NCBI GenBank assembly: GCA_016713305.1
Contig: JADJPK010000031.1
Span: 434,001 to 498,000, forward strand
Reading direction: 5' to 3'
Length of the DNA: 64,000 nucleotides
From: Betaproteobacteria bacterium
GTDB lineage: Bacteria; Pseudomonadota; Gammaproteobacteria; Burkholderiales; Ga0077523
In this document: in pieces, positions 8,601-17,670 of the stretch
Position numbering within the stretch: the first letter of the stretch is position 1
How the letters are laid out: each line of letters begins with the position of its first letter
Notes under the pieces: model-generated
Databases searched by the model: none
Seen by the model: only the letters and a program-made list of their open reading frames with translations
What the model was told of the DNA's origin: nothing
Translations under genes and position numbers: made by a program

Positions 8601-9518
8601 CTACAGCCCGCGGTCGAGCTCTTCGTCCGCCAGGGACGCAGGGTCCTCCAGCGGCTCGAGATGCGTGATGACCGAGGAACGCGGCACGGCGCGGCGTATG
8701 TCGTCCTCGATGCGCTCCAGCAGGTCATGACCTTCCTGGACGGTCCAGCCGCCCGGCACCAGCACGTGCACCGAGATGAACGACCGGCCGGCGGCCTGCC
8801 GTGTGCGCAAGGCATGGAACGCGATGCCATCCCGCTCGTAGCGTGCAAGAGCCTCTGCAATCGCCGAGAGTTTCGCCGGATCGAGCGAGGGGTCCAGCAG
8901 CCCCAGCGCCGAGCGGCGCAGCAGCATGTATCCCGTGGAAAGAATGTTGCAGCCCACGGCAATGGCGACGAGCGGGTCCAGGCGTTGCCACCCGGTGAAT
9001 GCCACGACCGCGACGGCCACGACGACGCCCGCCGAGGTCCACACATCCGTCATCAGATGATGCGCATCCGCCTCCAGCGTGATGGATTCGTAGCGTCTTG
9101 CGGCACGCATGAGCAGGCGGGACACGCCGAAGTTGATCGCGGACGCCACGACGCTGATCGCCAGCCCGACGCCGATCTCTTCCAGCGGCCGGGGATTCAG
9201 CAACCGCGGCACTGCCGTCCAGATGATCACGGCGGCGGCGAGAAAGATCATGGCACCTTCCAGGCCGCTCGAGAAATACTCGGCCTTGCTGTAGCCATGG
9301 GCGTGCGCCTCGTCGGGTGGACGCTCGGCCAGCCACAGCATCCACAGCGCCACCAGAGCGGCGACCAGATTGACGACCGACTCGATCGCGTCCGACAGCA
9401 GACCTACCGACCCGGTGGCCCACCACGCACCCGTCTTGAGTGCGATCGTGGCGATTGCCGCCGCGACGGAAATCCAGGCGTAGCGTGTGAGGCTGACGCC
9501 GTTCAGCTCAGCGCCCAC
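8601..9518 (-). CDS. cation diffusion facilitator (FieF/CzcD-type) efflux protein
   Basis: This encodes 305 residues with six predicted membrane segments. The metal-site motifs are clear: LLSDAIESVVN in the second helix, HAHGYSKAEYFSSGLEG in the loop, and ADAHHLMTDVWTS in the fifth helix. The C-terminal cytoplasmic domain (AFHALRTRQAAGRSFISVHV) is the usual dimerising, metal-binding module. CDF proteins exchange Zn2+, Fe2+ or Co2+ for protons across the inner membrane. The GTG start at 9518 overlaps the end of pyrC by 16 bases, so translation is probably coupled. Metal choice cannot be told. Confidence 0.85.
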   Translation of the reverse strand: MGAELNGVSLTRYAWISVAAAIATIALKTGAWWATGSVGLLSDAIESVVNLVAALVALWMLWLAERPPDEAHAHGYSKAEYFSSGLEGAMIFLAAAVIIWTAVPRLLNPRPLEEIGVGLAISVVASAINFGVSRLLMRAARRYESITLEADAHHLMTDVWTSAGVVVAVAVVAFTGWQRLDPLVAIAVGCNILSTGYMLLRRSALGLLDPSLDPAKLSAIAEALARYERDGIAFHALRTRQAAGRSFISVHVLVPGGWTVQEGHDLLERIEDDIRRAVPRSSVITHLEPLEDPASLADEELDRGL

Positions 9519-10534
9519 CCGATGCGCCCCCCGGCCCTCAATCCCACGAGACGGTGCTCGCCATAGGGAAACTCGACGGGAACATCCCACGCCTGGCGGC
9601 GCAGCGTGATGGTCCCGTCGTTCCGGGGCAGACCATAGAAGGCCGGGCCGTGCACGCTCGCGAATCCCTCCAGGCGATCCAGCGCTCCAGCCGCGTCGAA
9701 TGCCTCCGCGTAGAGTTCGATCCCTGCGTGGGCCGTATAGACGCCGGCGCAACCGCAGTCGTTCTCCTTGGTGTGGCGCGCGTGGGGCGCGCTGTCGGTT
9801 CCGAGGAAATACCTGGGGCTTCCCGAGGTCGCCGCCTGTACGAGAGCACGTCGGTGCTCTTCCCGTTTGAGGACCGGCAGACAGTAGTGATGCGGCCGGA
9901 CTCCACCCTGGAAGATCGCGTTGCGGTTGAGCAGGAGATGGTGGGCCGTGATGGTGGCGGCCACGTTGGGGCCGGCCTCACGCACGAAATCCGCGGCCTG
10001 CCGCGTGGTGATGTGTTCGAGCACGATCCGCAAAGCCGGCATGGATCGGACGAGCGGCGCGAGAATCCGGTCGATGAAGACCTGCTCGCGGTCGAAGACG
10101 TCGACGTCGGGGTCGGTGACTTCGCCGTGCACGAGCAGCGGCAGGCCGAGCTCCTGCATCGTCTCAAGCGCGGCCCGGCATTTGTCGATGGAGGTGACGC
10201 CCGAATCCGAATTGGTCGTCGCCCCGGCCGGATACAGCTTGACGGCATGCACGAAACCGCTCGCCTTGGCCCGACGCAGTTCGTCGGGTGCGGTGAGATC
10301 GGTGAGATAGAGCGTCATGAGAGGTTCGAAACTCACGCCTTCCGGCAGCGCGGCCAGGATGCGGTCGCGGTATTCGCGCGCCAGTGCGGTCGTCGTCACG
10401 GGCGGCTTGAGATTGGGCATGACGATCGCTCGCGCGAAGCGGTCGGACGTGTGCGGCAGGACCGCCGCGAGCGCCGCACCGTCGCGCAGATGCAGGTGCC
10501 AGTCGTCGGGCCGAGTGAGGGTGATGCTGTCCAA
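9503..10534 (-). CDS. pyrC: dihydroorotase
   Basis: This encodes 343 residues, close to the 348 of the E. coli enzyme. Metal ligands are visible: DDWHLHLRDG near the start (HxH), the lysine in AVKLYPAGATTNSDSG, HGEV, a histidine in EHITT and the aspartate in FLGTDSAPH. It catalyses ring closure of carbamoyl aspartate to dihydroorotate in pyrimidine synthesis (class II, single-domain type). The TTG start at 10534 is preceded by GGAGAAAGG and gives the usual N-terminus; no in-frame ATG fits. Confidence 0.9.
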   Translation of the reverse strand: MDSITLTRPDDWHLHLRDGAALAAVLPHTSDRFARAIVMPNLKPPVTTTALAREYRDRILAALPEGVSFEPLMTLYLTDLTAPDELRRAKASGFVHAVKLYPAGATTNSDSGVTSIDKCRAALETMQELGLPLLVHGEVTDPDVDVFDREQVFIDRILAPLVRSMPALRIVLEHITTRQAADFVREAGPNVAATITAHHLLLNRNAIFQGGVRPHHYCLPVLKREEHRRALVQAATSGSPRYFLGTDSAPHARHTKENDCGCAGVYTAHAGIELYAEAFDAAGALDRLEGFASVHGPAFYGLPRNDGTITLRRQAWDVPVEFPYGEHRLVGLRAGGRIGWALS

Positions 10535-10592
10535 GACCTTTCTCCGGGACTCGATGCGAAGCCGCAAGCCTAACAGTTCGAACCGCAGGGAA

Positions 10593-11483
10593 TCATTCGT
10601 CCGGTCCGCCGGCCGGGCCCGTCCTGCCCGCATTGCGCAATGCCGCGTCGTAGAGATCGCCGCGCCGGGCGCCGCTGATCTTCGCGGCGAGTCGCGCGGC
10701 CTGCGACGCGGGCAGTTCCTCCAGGAGAGGACCGAGTATGCGCAACCCTTCGGCAAGCTCCGCCCCCGCTCCGGAGCGACGCGCGGGATGAACCAGCAGG
10801 ACAAACTCGCCGCGGCTGCGGTTGGGATCGCCATCGAGCCACTCCACTGCGCCGCCGGCGCGCAGATCGGCGATGGACTCGAATCGTTTGGTGAGTTCCC
10901 GGCATACGGTCAGTCCACGGTCGGGTCCGAGCAGCGATTGCAGATCCTGCAGAGTCTCGCGGATCCGGTGCGGTGCCTCGTAGAGAACCACGGCTTGCGT
11001 GCAGTCGGCGAGATCCCGGATCCGGGCGCGGCGCGCCTCGCCCTTGGCGGGCAGGAATCCTTCGAAGCGGAAACCGTCCGACTCGATGCCCGAGGCCGAC
11101 AGCGCCGTGATGACGGCACTCGCGCCCGGCACGGGCACGACCGCGAAGCCGGCTTCGCGCGCCGCTCTCACGACACGCGTGCCCGGATCGCTCACACCGG
11201 GCGTCCCCGCATCGGTGACGAGCGCAACGCTGGCACCTTCGCGCAGCCACTGCACGACTCGATCGGCCGCGGCAGCCTCGTTGTGACGATGCAGGGCGGT
11301 CATGCGGGCGGCAAGCCCGTGCGCCTCGAGAAGCACCCGGGTGTGCCGGGTGTCTTCCGCCGCGATCCGATCCACGGACGCCAGCAGGTCGAGCGCGCGC
11401 AGCGTGATGTCGCGAAGGTTACCGATGGGCGTGGCCACCACATATAATGACCCGGCCTCCGCTCGAAAGGGTTCCGTATGCAA
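10593..11483 (-). CDS. rsmI: 16S rRNA (cytidine1402-2'-O)-methyltransferase
   Basis: This encodes 296 residues, a tetrapyrrole-methylase-fold SAM enzyme: LYVVATPIGNLRDIT at the start, AEDTRHTRVLL, VTDAGTPGVSDPG, and LYEAPHRIRETL. It methylates the 2'-hydroxyl of C1402 in the ribosomal P site. The start is a TTG at 11483, whose codon lies within six bases of the divergent lpoA ATG (11478), so the two 5' ends overlap. The arrangement rsmI<>lpoA-yraN-diaA-dolP is the same as yraL-yraP of E. coli, which supports all five assignments. Confidence 0.92.
   Translation of the reverse strand: MHTEPFRAEAGSLYVVATPIGNLRDITLRALDLLASVDRIAAEDTRHTRVLLEAHGLAARMTALHRHNEAAAADRVVQWLREGASVALVTDAGTPGVSDPGTRVVRAAREAGFAVVPVPGASAVITALSASGIESDGFRFEGFLPAKGEARRARIRDLADCTQAVVLYEAPHRIRETLQDLQSLLGPDRGLTVCRELTKRFESIADLRAGGAVEWLDGDPNRSRGEFVLLVHPARRSGAGAELAEGLRILGPLLEELPASQAARLAAKISGARRGDLYDAALRNAGRTGPAGGPDE
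11419..11448 (+). promoter_or_regulatory. candidate sigma70 promoter for lpoA
   Basis: A perfect TATAAT at 11443-11448 has TTACCG 18 bases upstream at 11419-11424. It lies inside the first codons of the divergent rsmI gene, 29 bases before the lpoA start. There is no space between the two genes, so the lpoA promoter has to be in rsmI coding sequence. Confidence 0.5.
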
Positions 11484-12605
11484 CGGCTTCGCGTCCTGGG
11501 ACTTCGCGTGTACTTGCGCGTGTTGATGATGGGCTTCGCCGTACTATACGGTGCGCTCGGCCTCTCCGTCATGGGTCATGCGCAGACCGAGGGCGAGGAG
11601 GCACAGGAAAAGCCGCACATCGCCGCGCTGCTGCCGCTGCAATCGAAGGTGTTCGGCAGATTCGGCGAAGCCGTGAAGCGGGGTATCGAAGCCGGCGCGG
11701 CCGCCGATGGGGAACGCCCCGACCGCCTGCCCGTCCTCGTCTACGCCACGGGCGACGACATGAAGGCGATGATCGACACGTACGATCGCGCCATTCGCGC
11801 GGGCGCCCAGTTCGTGATCGGCCCGCTTCGCCGCACCGCCGTTCAGGCGCTCGCCACCAGCAACGCGGTGTCGGTCCCCACGCTGGCGCTGTCGGTGCCC
11901 GAATCCGACGTCCTGCTTCCGGATGGCCTCTATGCCTTTGGCGTCCATCTCGAGGGCGAAGCCCGCCAGGTCGCGCGTATCGCTCAGTCCCATGGCAGGC
12001 GGCGAGCCGTCGTGATTGCCGGCGACAACACCCTGTCCAGGCGAGTGAGCCAGGCCTTCGCCGACGAGTTCGCGCGCTCCGGCCGGCTGGTGATCGACCA
12101 GCACGCATTCACGGCAGACAAGGCAAAGCTCAGAAAGATCCGGGACAGCATTGCTTCCGACAACGTCGATGCCATCTTCTTCGCACTCGACGGGCCGAAG
12201 GTGAGGCAGATCCGTCCCTATCTCGGCAAGGTGCTTCCCGCGTACGCCACGTCCATGATCCACTCGGCGGAAGGGACGGTGCTGGGCCAGCTCGACCTGT
12301 CGGGCATCGTCTTCGTCGACATGCCGTGGATGGTGGCTCCCGACCACCCCGCCGTGTTGACCTACCCCCGTCAGCCACCCGGCGTGTTCACCAGCTTCGA
12401 CCAGGAGCGCTTCTACGCTCTGGGAATCGATGCCTGGCGGCTGTCCCAGCTCATGCTCGAATCCGGTTACAGCAGCCTGGGAATGCTGGACGGCGTGAGC
12501 GGGTACCTCATGCCGGGGCCGGCGCGCCAGTTCCAGCGGGAGGCCGCGCCCGCGCAGTTCACACAGAGCGGTGTACGTCCGCTGGCAGAACACGAGTACA
12601 AGTGA
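11478..12605 (+). CDS. lpoA: LpoA-type penicillin-binding protein activator (periplasmic binding-protein fold)
   Basis: This encodes 375 residues with a hydrophobic N-terminal signal ending near VMGHAQ. The rest is a type I periplasmic-binding-protein fold (HIAALLPLQSKVFGRFGEAVKRG, FVIGPLRRTAVQAL, FFALDGPKVRQIRPYL). E. coli LpoA is a 678-residue outer-membrane lipoprotein with an N-terminal helical repeat domain. This protein covers only the C-terminal domain and has no cysteine for a lipobox. It would stimulate class A PBP1A in peptidoglycan synthesis if function is conserved. Its stop overlaps the yraN start. Confidence 0.8.
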   Translation: MQRLRVLGLRVYLRVLMMGFAVLYGALGLSVMGHAQTEGEEAQEKPHIAALLPLQSKVFGRFGEAVKRGIEAGAAADGERPDRLPVLVYATGDDMKAMIDTYDRAIRAGAQFVIGPLRRTAVQALATSNAVSVPTLALSVPESDVLLPDGLYAFGVHLEGEARQVARIAQSHGRRRAVVIAGDNTLSRRVSQAFADEFARSGRLVIDQHAFTADKAKLRKIRDSIASDNVDAIFFALDGPKVRQIRPYLGKVLPAYATSMIHSAEGTVLGQLDLSGIVFVDMPWMVAPDHPAVLTYPRQPPGVFTSFDQERFYALGIDAWRLSQLMLESGYSSLGMLDGVSGYLMPGPARQFQREAAPAQFTQSGVRPLAEHEYK

Positions 12606-12940
12606 ACCCGGACGGAGCCGCTGCGGAGGATCTGGCGCTGTCCCATCTCGTTGCGCACGGTTGCCGCCTCGTGAGCCGCAACTTCCGATCGAGATTCGGC
12701 GAGATCGATCTCATCGTCTCTCACGGACCGGCACTGGTGTTCGTGGAGGTACGCAAGCGCTCCCGCCGCGACTACAGCTCTGCGGCTGACAGCATCACGG
12801 CCGCGAAACGTCAGCGCATCGTGGCCACCGCACAGATCTATCTCGCACGCAGGAGAGACGACGTCCCCTGCCGCTTCGACGCGGTGCTCGTCGACGGGAC
12901 AGGCCGGATCGAATGGGTACGCGACGCATTCGGGGCCTGA
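12602..12940 (+). CDS. yraN: YraN family (UPF0102) nuclease-like protein
   Basis: This encodes 112 residues from a GTG that overlaps the lpoA stop (GTGA). The restriction-endonuclease-like core is seen as FGEIDLIV followed by LVFVEVRKR, giving the D-x(n)-E-x-K/R arrangement, then AAKRQRIVATAQIYL. The family is widespread and lies between lpoA and diaA in many proteobacteria. A nuclease or Holliday-junction role has been proposed but is not settled. Confidence 0.87.
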   Translation: MNPDGAAAEDLALSHLVAHGCRLVSRNFRSRFGEIDLIVSHGPALVFVEVRKRSRRDYSSAADSITAAKRQRIVATAQIYLARRRDDVPCRFDAVLVDGTGRIEWVRDAFGA

Positions 12941-13105
12941 CCGGGATCCGATCGTCGTCAGACCCCAGTGTCCGCGGCTATCGCCAGCGCCGAAGATGGG
13001 CAGGGCTCCCCCGGAACCATGCATGGCCCGCCCGGTCAGAGCCGGTGTCCGGCGGGACGGAACCGGACGCGGGCTCATGGGGTGGCTCTTGGGGGACCCG
13101 CCGGG

Positions 13106-13160
13106 GAAGCGCGCCGGTTTGCCACTGGGCATCGACGGTTCCGGCAGAGAAGCGCGCCGG
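13106..13160 (+). repeat. 12-bp direct repeat in the yraN-diaA gap
   Basis: GAAGCGCGCCGG occurs at 13106-13117 and again at 13149-13160. The 266 bases between yraN and diaA otherwise hold a CATAAT-like box shortly before the diaA ribosome site. No reading frame or RNA is apparent. Confidence 0.4.
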
Positions 13161-13206
13161 CGCACAAGACCGATGCCATAATGATTCGTTTCATCAAGGA
13201 CTCACC

Positions 13207-13800
13207 ATGGATATCCTGGCTCGCATCACCCAGCATTTCCACGACAGCGCCGAAACCAAGATGCGTGCGCTGGAGACGCTGGCCGGTCCGCTGCAGAACG
13301 CCGCGGAAAAGATGGTTCACTGCCTCATGAACGACGGAAAGATCATGGCCTGCGGCAACGGCGGTTCGGCGGCCGACTCCCAGCACTTCGCGGCGGAACT
13401 GCTCAACCGCTTCGAGATGGAGCGCCCCGGCCTGGCGGCGGTCGCGCTCACGACCGACTCGTCGACGCTGACATCCATCGCCAACGATTACGACTATGTG
13501 CAGGTGTTCTCCAAACAGGTGCGGGCACTCGGCCATGCCGGCGACGTGCTCCTCGCCATCTCCACCAGCGGCAATTCGCCCAATGTCATCGAAGCGGTGA
13601 AGGCGGCTCACGACAAGGACATCTCGGTGGTGGCGCTCACGGGTCGCGATGGCGGCAAGATGACCGGTCTCTTCGGACCGCGCGACGTGCACATCTGCGT
13701 GCCCTCGCCCGTCACCGCACGGATACAGGAGGTTCACCTGCTTTGCATCCACTGCCTGTGCGATGCGATCGATCTGCAGCTATTCGGAGCAGCTTCATGA
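13207..13800 (+). CDS. diaA: DnaA initiator-associating protein / phosphoheptose isomerase family
   Basis: This encodes 197 residues with a SIS domain: ACGNGGSAADSQHFAAELLNRFE, LAISTSGNSPNVIEAV and VALTGRDGGKM. DiaA binds DnaA and promotes timely initiation at oriC; GmhA, a close relative, makes heptose for lipopolysaccharide. The neighbours lpoA, yraN and dolP favour DiaA. The ATG at 13207 has AAGGA before it. The last codons overlap the start of dolP (ATGA at 13797). Confidence 0.85.
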   Translation: MDILARITQHFHDSAETKMRALETLAGPLQNAAEKMVHCLMNDGKIMACGNGGSAADSQHFAAELLNRFEMERPGLAAVALTTDSSTLTSIANDYDYVQVFSKQVRALGHAGDVLLAISTSGNSPNVIEAVKAAHDKDISVVALTGRDGGKMTGLFGPRDVHICVPSPVTARIQEVHLLCIHCLCDAIDLQLFGAAS

Positions 13801-14399
13801 AAATTCGTATCGGTTCCCTTTTTCTCGCCGCCGCCTCCCTCGTGCTGGCGGTTCCTGCGCTGCAGGGTTGCTTTCCCCTCGTGGCGGCTGGCGCGGTAGG
13901 AACAGGCGCGCTGATCGCCGACGACCGCCGGTCGAGCGGCACCTATCTGGACGACGAAGGCATCGAGATCAAGACGGGAAGCCGCATCGGCGAGCGGTTC
14001 CGCGACGGCATCCACGTCAACGTGACGAGCTACAACAAGGTGGTGTTGCTGACCGGAGAGGTGTTCAACGAGGACATGCGCCTGGAAGTCGGCAAGATCG
14101 CGAAGGGCGTGGACGGAGTCCGCTACGTCGTCAACGAAACGGTGGTCGCACCCGTGTCGTCCCTGTCGTCGCGGTCCACCGACACACTGATCACCTCCCG
14201 GGTGAAGAGCCGGTTCATCGAGGCACGGAAGTTCCAGGTCAACCACGTCAAGGTGGTGACCGAGAACAGGATCGTCTATCTGCTGGGACTCGTCACCAAG
14301 GCTGAAGCCGAGGCCGCCGCCTCCATTGCGGCGAAGACCGGCGACGTGAAGAAGGTGGTCCAGGTCTTCGAGACCATCGAGGAGAAGGCGCAGAAGTAG
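13797..14399 (+). CDS. dolP: DolP (YraP) BON-domain outer-membrane lipoprotein
   Basis: This encodes 200 residues. Its lipoprotein signal ends in LQGC (Cys about residue 24), followed by two BON domains (about residues 60-125 and 135-200), visible as FRDGIHVNVTSYNKVVLLTG and FQVNHVKVVTENRIVYLLG. DolP binds anionic phospholipids, helps maintain the outer-membrane barrier and works near the BAM complex. The start overlaps the stop of diaA in ATGA, showing one operon. Confidence 0.9.
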   Translation: MKIRIGSLFLAAASLVLAVPALQGCFPLVAAGAVGTGALIADDRRSSGTYLDDEGIEIKTGSRIGERFRDGIHVNVTSYNKVVLLTGEVFNEDMRLEVGKIAKGVDGVRYVVNETVVAPVSSLSSRSTDTLITSRVKSRFIEARKFQVNHVKVVTENRIVYLLGLVTKAEAEAAASIAAKTGDVKKVVQVFETIEEKAQK

Positions 14400-14454
14400 C
14401 CTGCGCCGCCTGGCACCGCTGGCGGCCGGCTGGCGCAGCGCCTGCCGGCGCCCT

Positions 14455-16248
14455 TCATCCGGTCCCGCCGCCGAACTGCAGCGACGCAAGCCGCGCATAG
14501 AGCGCGTTCGTTTCGAGGAGGGATTCGTGCGTGCCCTCGCCCACGCGCCTGCCGCCATCGATCACCACGATGCGGTCCGCGTGCCGCACGGTGGCCAGGC
14601 GATGCGCGATGACCAGAACCGTCCGGCCTTGCATGAGAGACTCCAGCGCCAGCTGGACCATGCGCTCGGACTCCGCGTCCAGGGCGCTCGTCGCCTCGTC
14701 CAGCAGAAGAATGGGGCGATCGGCGAGAATCGCACGCGCGATGGCCAGCCGCTGTCTCTGCCCGCCGGATAGCCGTATCCCCCGTTCGCCGAGAAACGTG
14801 TCGTACCGCTGGGGCAACCGCTCGACGAATTCGGTCGCATGGGCCGCGCGGCACGCGGCCTCCACGTCGTCATCGCTGGCATCGGGGCGCCCGTAGCGGA
14901 CGTTTTCGCGGACATTCGCAGCAAAGATCGCCGGCTCCTGGGAAACCAGGGCGATGCAGGAACGAAGCCGATGGACGTCGAGCGTGCGGATGTCCGTCGA
15001 GTCCACCCTCACCTGGCCGGACACAGGATCGTAGAATCGCAACAACAACTGGAACACGGTCGACTTGCCCGCCCCGGAGGGCCCCACGAGCGCGACCCGT
15101 TCCGCGGCCCGCACACGCAACGAGAATCCGTCGAGCGCGGGAGTCTCCGGCCTGGAGGGATAGAAGAAGGACACGTTCTCGAAAGACACGTCTCCCCTCA
15201 CGAGATGCTCGAGCCGCACGGGGTTGGGCGGAGTCGTGACCATGGAGGGTGCCTGCAGGAGTTCGATCACCCGCCCAGCCGCGCCGGCGCCTCGCTGGAG
15301 GTCGCCGACGACTTCGCTGATCGCCCCGACGGCCGATGCCATCATGGCCGCGTAGAAGACGAACGCCGAAAGCTCGCCTGCCGTGATGCGGCCTGACAGG
15401 ACGTCGTGTCCGCCGATCCACAGCACGATTCCCACGGCCGTGAAGACGAGAACGATGACCGCAGCGACCAGCGTGGCCCGGACCCGGATCCGGCGCCTTG
15501 CAGTCCGGAAGGAATCCTCCACGCGCTCACCGAAGGTGCCACGGTCCACGCTCTCATGGGTGTAGGCCTGGACTGTCCGGATTTCGTGCAGCGTCTCGTC
15601 CAGGAACACGCCCAGATCGGCAATGCGGTCCTGGCTCGCGCGTGACAGGCGGCGCACATTGCGGCCGAAGAGCACGATGGGCACCACGACCAGCGGAACG
15701 ACGAGCAGTACCAGCCCCGTCAACTTGAGGCTGGTCAGAGCCAGCATCACGGCAGAACCGATGCCGAGCAGAACGTGGCGCACCGCCATGGAGAGACTGG
15801 TACCCACCACCTGTTCGAGCAGTGCGGTGTCGGTCGTGAGACGCGAGATCAGCTCACCTGTCCGCGCCTCCTCGAAGAATGCGGGCGAATGGGCAAGAAG
15901 CCTCGAGAACACCTCCTTGCGCAGATCCGCGACGACACGTTCACCCAGCCACGAGACGTTGTAGAACCTGAGGTACACGCTCGCGGAAAGGAGCAGGATG
16001 ATGCCCAGCAGACTCAGCAGCGCCCGGTTGAGCGCGGTCTCGTCACCGTGGGTGAACCCGGAGTCCACGACCTGGCGGAGGCCCTGGCCGATGACGAGAA
16101 AGCAAGCCGCGGCGACGACCAGCGCGATCGCCGCAACAACGATGCGCGCCCGATAGGGTGCGGCGAAGGACCAGAGAACGAGGAGTGTCCGCAAGCCCGG
16201 ATCGGCACGGATCGCCGCCGTTGCGGAGGTGCCGTCCGCCGCCTTCAT
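14455..16248 (-). CDS. ABC exporter, fused permease and ATPase (MsbA-like)
   Basis: This encodes 597 residues. About residues 20-310 form six transmembrane helices of a type I exporter, and residues 345-590 form the ATPase: Walker A GPSGAGKST, signature LSGGQRQRLAIARAI, Walker B ILLLDEATSALD and the switch IAHRLATV. It works as a homodimer. The family covers lipid A flippases and multidrug exporters. The sequence resembles the MsbA/BmrA group, but lipopolysaccharide context genes such as lpxK are absent, so the substrate is open. It converges on dolP. Confidence 0.87.
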   Translation of the reverse strand: MKAADGTSATAAIRADPGLRTLLVLWSFAAPYRARIVVAAIALVVAAACFLVIGQGLRQVVDSGFTHGDETALNRALLSLLGIILLLSASVYLRFYNVSWLGERVVADLRKEVFSRLLAHSPAFFEEARTGELISRLTTDTALLEQVVGTSLSMAVRHVLLGIGSAVMLALTSLKLTGLVLLVVPLVVVPIVLFGRNVRRLSRASQDRIADLGVFLDETLHEIRTVQAYTHESVDRGTFGERVEDSFRTARRRIRVRATLVAAVIVLVFTAVGIVLWIGGHDVLSGRITAGELSAFVFYAAMMASAVGAISEVVGDLQRGAGAAGRVIELLQAPSMVTTPPNPVRLEHLVRGDVSFENVSFFYPSRPETPALDGFSLRVRAAERVALVGPSGAGKSTVFQLLLRFYDPVSGQVRVDSTDIRTLDVHRLRSCIALVSQEPAIFAANVRENVRYGRPDASDDDVEAACRAAHATEFVERLPQRYDTFLGERGIRLSGGQRQRLAIARAILADRPILLLDEATSALDAESERMVQLALESLMQGRTVLVIAHRLATVRHADRIVVIDGGRRVGEGTHESLLETNALYARLASLQFGGGTG

Positions 16249-16419
16249 GACGCAGTGGACCGGGTCGGCCGTGGAGGTGGAACGCCCTGGCAGTGCCGTG
16301 TGAACGGTACGGACATGAAACCGTGGGGAGTGGCAGAAGTGGGACCAGTCTAGCCGAAAGGCGCTGCCGGGACGGGGCGCTCCCGCATAATGGAAGGCCG
16401 TTCAATTCCGCCTCTAGCC

Positions 16420-17514
16420 ATGACCCGCATCGCCCCCGACGACGTCCTCGTCCTCCCCGAGCCATTGCACGCTCTCGTGAAGGCCATTTTCGAAGCCGCG
16501 GGCTGGTCCTCGCGTGACGCCGGGCTCGCGGCAGACCACCTGGTGCTTTCCAACCTGAGCGGCCACGACTCCCACGGCGTGGGCATGGTTCCGCGCTACA
16601 TCCTGTCGTCACGCAAGGGCCTGCTCAAGCGGGGCGACACGATGACCACCGTGCTCGACGCCGGAGCGCTGCTGACACTCGACGGCGGCATGGGACTGGG
16701 ACAGGTGGTCGGCTTCGATGCGATGAACCTGGGCATCGAACGGGCGCGCCGGCACGGTGTGGCCATCGTCAGCCTGCGCAATACCCACCACCTCGGCCGC
16801 ATCGGTCACTGGGGCGAGCAAGTGGCCGCCGCGGGGTTCGTGTCCATCCATCATGTGAACGTGATCGGCCGGCCCGCGCTCGTGGCGCCATGGGGCGGCA
16901 CGGAAGCGAGGTTCTCCACCAATCCTGTCTGCATCGCCTATCCGCGCGGCGAAGGCGAACCGATCGTTCTCGACTTCGCGACCTCGCGCATCGCTCACGG
17001 CAAGACGCGCGTGGCCTGGAAGCGCGGTGTGCCGGTGGCCGATGGCAATCTTCTGGATGCGGCTGGCAACCCGACGAACGATCCGGCCGTGATGTGGACC
17101 GAACCGCTGGGTGCCCTGCTCCCGTTCGGCGATCACAAGGGCTACGGGCTGGCCTTCGTGGGGGAACTGCTGGCCGGCGCTCTGAGCGGCGCGGGAACGC
17201 TGCCGGGCCGCACGGATTGGGGTGTGATCGACAACAACATGCTGAGCATACTGATCGACCCTGCGAGACTGGGCGGAGCGTCCACGCAGGCCGGGGAAGC
17301 CGAGCGTCTCGTCGAGTGGGTGAAGTCCGCGCGCGTTGCCGGTTCGTTCGACCGCGTCCGCATCCCGGGCGAACCGGAGAGGGAAACGCGCGCCGCACGC
17401 GGAGCGCACGGCATTCCACTGGATGCCACGAGCTGGGGCGAAATCATCGAGTGCGCCGTCTCCCTGGGCATGGGCAGAACGCGCGCACTTTCGCTCGCAG
17501 GCGTATCCGGGTAA
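16420..17514 (+). CDS. LDH2/MDH2-family NAD(P)-dependent 2-hydroxyacid dehydrogenase
   Basis: This encodes 364 residues. It matches the malate/L-lactate/sulfolactate/ureidoglycolate dehydrogenase family, unrelated to classical LDH: SHGVGMVPRYI, NTHHLGRIGHWGEQ with the catalytic histidine, FSTNPVCIAYP, DFATSRIAHGK, and GDHKGYGLAF. The enzymes oxidise L-2-hydroxyacids with NAD(P). CATAAT occurs about 30 bases before the chosen ATG, so I prefer 16420 over the in-frame ATG at 16390, which overlaps that box. It stands alone. Confidence 0.83.
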   Translation: MTRIAPDDVLVLPEPLHALVKAIFEAAGWSSRDAGLAADHLVLSNLSGHDSHGVGMVPRYILSSRKGLLKRGDTMTTVLDAGALLTLDGGMGLGQVVGFDAMNLGIERARRHGVAIVSLRNTHHLGRIGHWGEQVAAAGFVSIHHVNVIGRPALVAPWGGTEARFSTNPVCIAYPRGEGEPIVLDFATSRIAHGKTRVAWKRGVPVADGNLLDAAGNPTNDPAVMWTEPLGALLPFGDHKGYGLAFVGELLAGALSGAGTLPGRTDWGVIDNNMLSILIDPARLGGASTQAGEAERLVEWVKSARVAGSFDRVRIPGEPERETRAARGAHGIPLDATSWGEIIECAVSLGMGRTRALSLAGVSG

Positions 17515-17670
17515 GCCGCAAGGAAGAACTGCGGCGTCCGTCGTCACGCAATGCCGCGGCCCGGATTCGTCGGGACCCGGTGCACCGGCAGTAGGCGAAC
17601 GGACTCAGGCAGGGCCCTGTCCTGACGGCAGCAAATCGAATGCACGGATGATGCGTCCGCGGGACGCCAA

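Noticed and set aside
13106..13160. Small RNA gene between yraN and diaA
   Set aside because: Only a 12-base direct repeat; no promoter-terminator pair was found.
13797..13800. Programmed frameshifting at ATGA overlaps (diaA/dolP, lpoA/yraN, mscS/esterase, cys genes)
   Set aside because: These are ordinary stop-start overlaps; each downstream gene has its own start and normal length.
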